From Oscillospiraceae bacterium (GTDB lineage Bacteria; Bacillota_A; Clostridia; Oscillospirales; Oscillospiraceae): DNA of 59,641 nucleotides. A program made the position numbers and the translations under genes. The number at the start of each line of letters is the position of its first letter. Position 1 is the first letter of the stretch. Below the pieces are notes generated by a model, which saw only the letters and a list, made by a program, of their open reading frames with translations, ran no database searches and had not been told where the DNA came from. The stretch lies in contig CADADE010000018.1 in assembly GCA_902786615.1 (NCBI GenBank), positions 1 to 59,641 on the forward strand, given 5' to 3'. Below are positions 59,381 to 59,641 of this stretch, one piece after another.

Positions 59381-59576
59381 GTGAGCTTTCGCTCATTGCT
59401 CACTATAAACAATTCCCTCCGCCCACCTATGGCTGGAGGAAGAATGACTGCCTGACCGTTACGGCGGGCTTAACAGATCGCCCGAAGCAGTCATTATCAT
59501 AAAGAATCTGTGGAGACACGCACAATCTCATATCGGCATGAGAGCCAGTTGGTAGAAATACCGGCTGGCTTTTTTC
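59381..59576 (+). ncRNA. Candidate structured RNA or leader with terminator
   Basis: Five successive hairpins with no gene: TGAGC/GCTCA (59382-59395), CTCC-GCC/GGC-GGAG (59417-59438), AATGACTGC/GCAGTCATT (59443-59495) with inner CGGGC/GCCCG, CTCAT/ATGAG (~59527-59542), and AGCCAGTTGGTA/TACCGGCTGGCT (59543-59570) with a GAAA loop and TTTTTT. The last is a strong intrinsic terminator. A small RNA or a transcription-attenuation leader for the gene beyond the window is plausible. Confidence 0.45.
59543..59576 (+). terminator. Intrinsic terminator near the window end
   Basis: A 12-bp stem with GAAA loop and T6 run (see the candidate RNA entry). Confidence 0.8.
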
Positions 59577-59625
59577 ATGCCCAAATTCATCCCGCGTGTG
59601 CGCACGGCGCGGGAAATCTATCAGG

Positions 59626-59633
59626 AAAGGAGG
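59626..59633 (+). promoter_or_regulatory. Ribosome site of a gene starting past the window
   Basis: AAAGGAGG eight bases before the end of the window; the start codon is expected at or just after base 59641. Confidence 0.6.
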
Positions 59634-59641
59634 TCGGACAA

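Overview
The window looks like the chromosome of a GC-rich, anaerobic gut Clostridia of the Oscillospiraceae type. This is an inference from the style of the proteins: an Nfn-type flavoprotein pair, a CBS-domain pyrophosphatase, DUF4317, DUF1015 and DUF3810 proteins, M3 and M15 peptidases, and AGGAGG-type ribosome sites. No 16S gene is present to confirm it.

Region 1 (1 to about 30,850) is most of a siphovirus-type prophage, all on the plus strand; its left end and any integrase lie outside the window. The order is: DnaB-like helicase, ParA/ParB, a tightly overlapping run of very small (often cysteine-rich) genes, a HUH-like Rep protein, HNH nuclease, terminase, head, connector, tail tube, tape measure, baseplate and fibre genes, a diversity-generating retroelement (DGR), and holin plus lysozyme. 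The tape-measure gene and a DNA-methylase-like gene are broken, so the prophage may be decaying. The right end has four 10-bp phased repeats and abuts the 3' end of a tRNA-Lys gene.

The most notable system is the DGR at 26,070-28,728: avd, a 116-bp template repeat (TR), a reverse transcriptase, and a variable C-type-lectin-like protein holding the matching variable repeat (VR). TR and VR differ at 10 positions and every one is an adenine in the TR. The changes fall in AAC codons. A hairpin typical of DGR targets follows the VR. The DGR probably diversifies a receptor-binding protein at the tail tip.

Region 2 (30,850-31,690) is a minus-strand tRNA array (Gly-Arg-His-Gln-Lys) with a promoter and terminator. 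It holds two copies of a structured ~120-bp repeat, a third copy of which lies inside the prophage upstream of parA.

Region 3 (31,770-54,950) is ordinary chromosome: a polar amino-acid ABC transporter with a DapF-fold racemase-like enzyme, a hybrid histidine kinase, LUD protein, NfnAB, an IS1182-type insertion sequence lodged in a terminator, a PDDEXK nuclease, an M3 peptidase, CBS-pyrophosphatase, DapF, a nucleotidyltransferase, a VanY-like carboxypeptidase, MntP and several DUF proteins.

Region 4 (55,016-59,641) begins with tRNA-Gln(CTG) and continues as a wrecked integrative conjugative element: parA with an ATG-to-ATA start change, a frameshifted parB stub joined by deletion to the tail of a VirD4/TraG coupling protein, then two related lipoproteins, a flavodoxin-fold oxidoreductase, a variant peptide deformylase and a multi-hairpin non-coding stretch.
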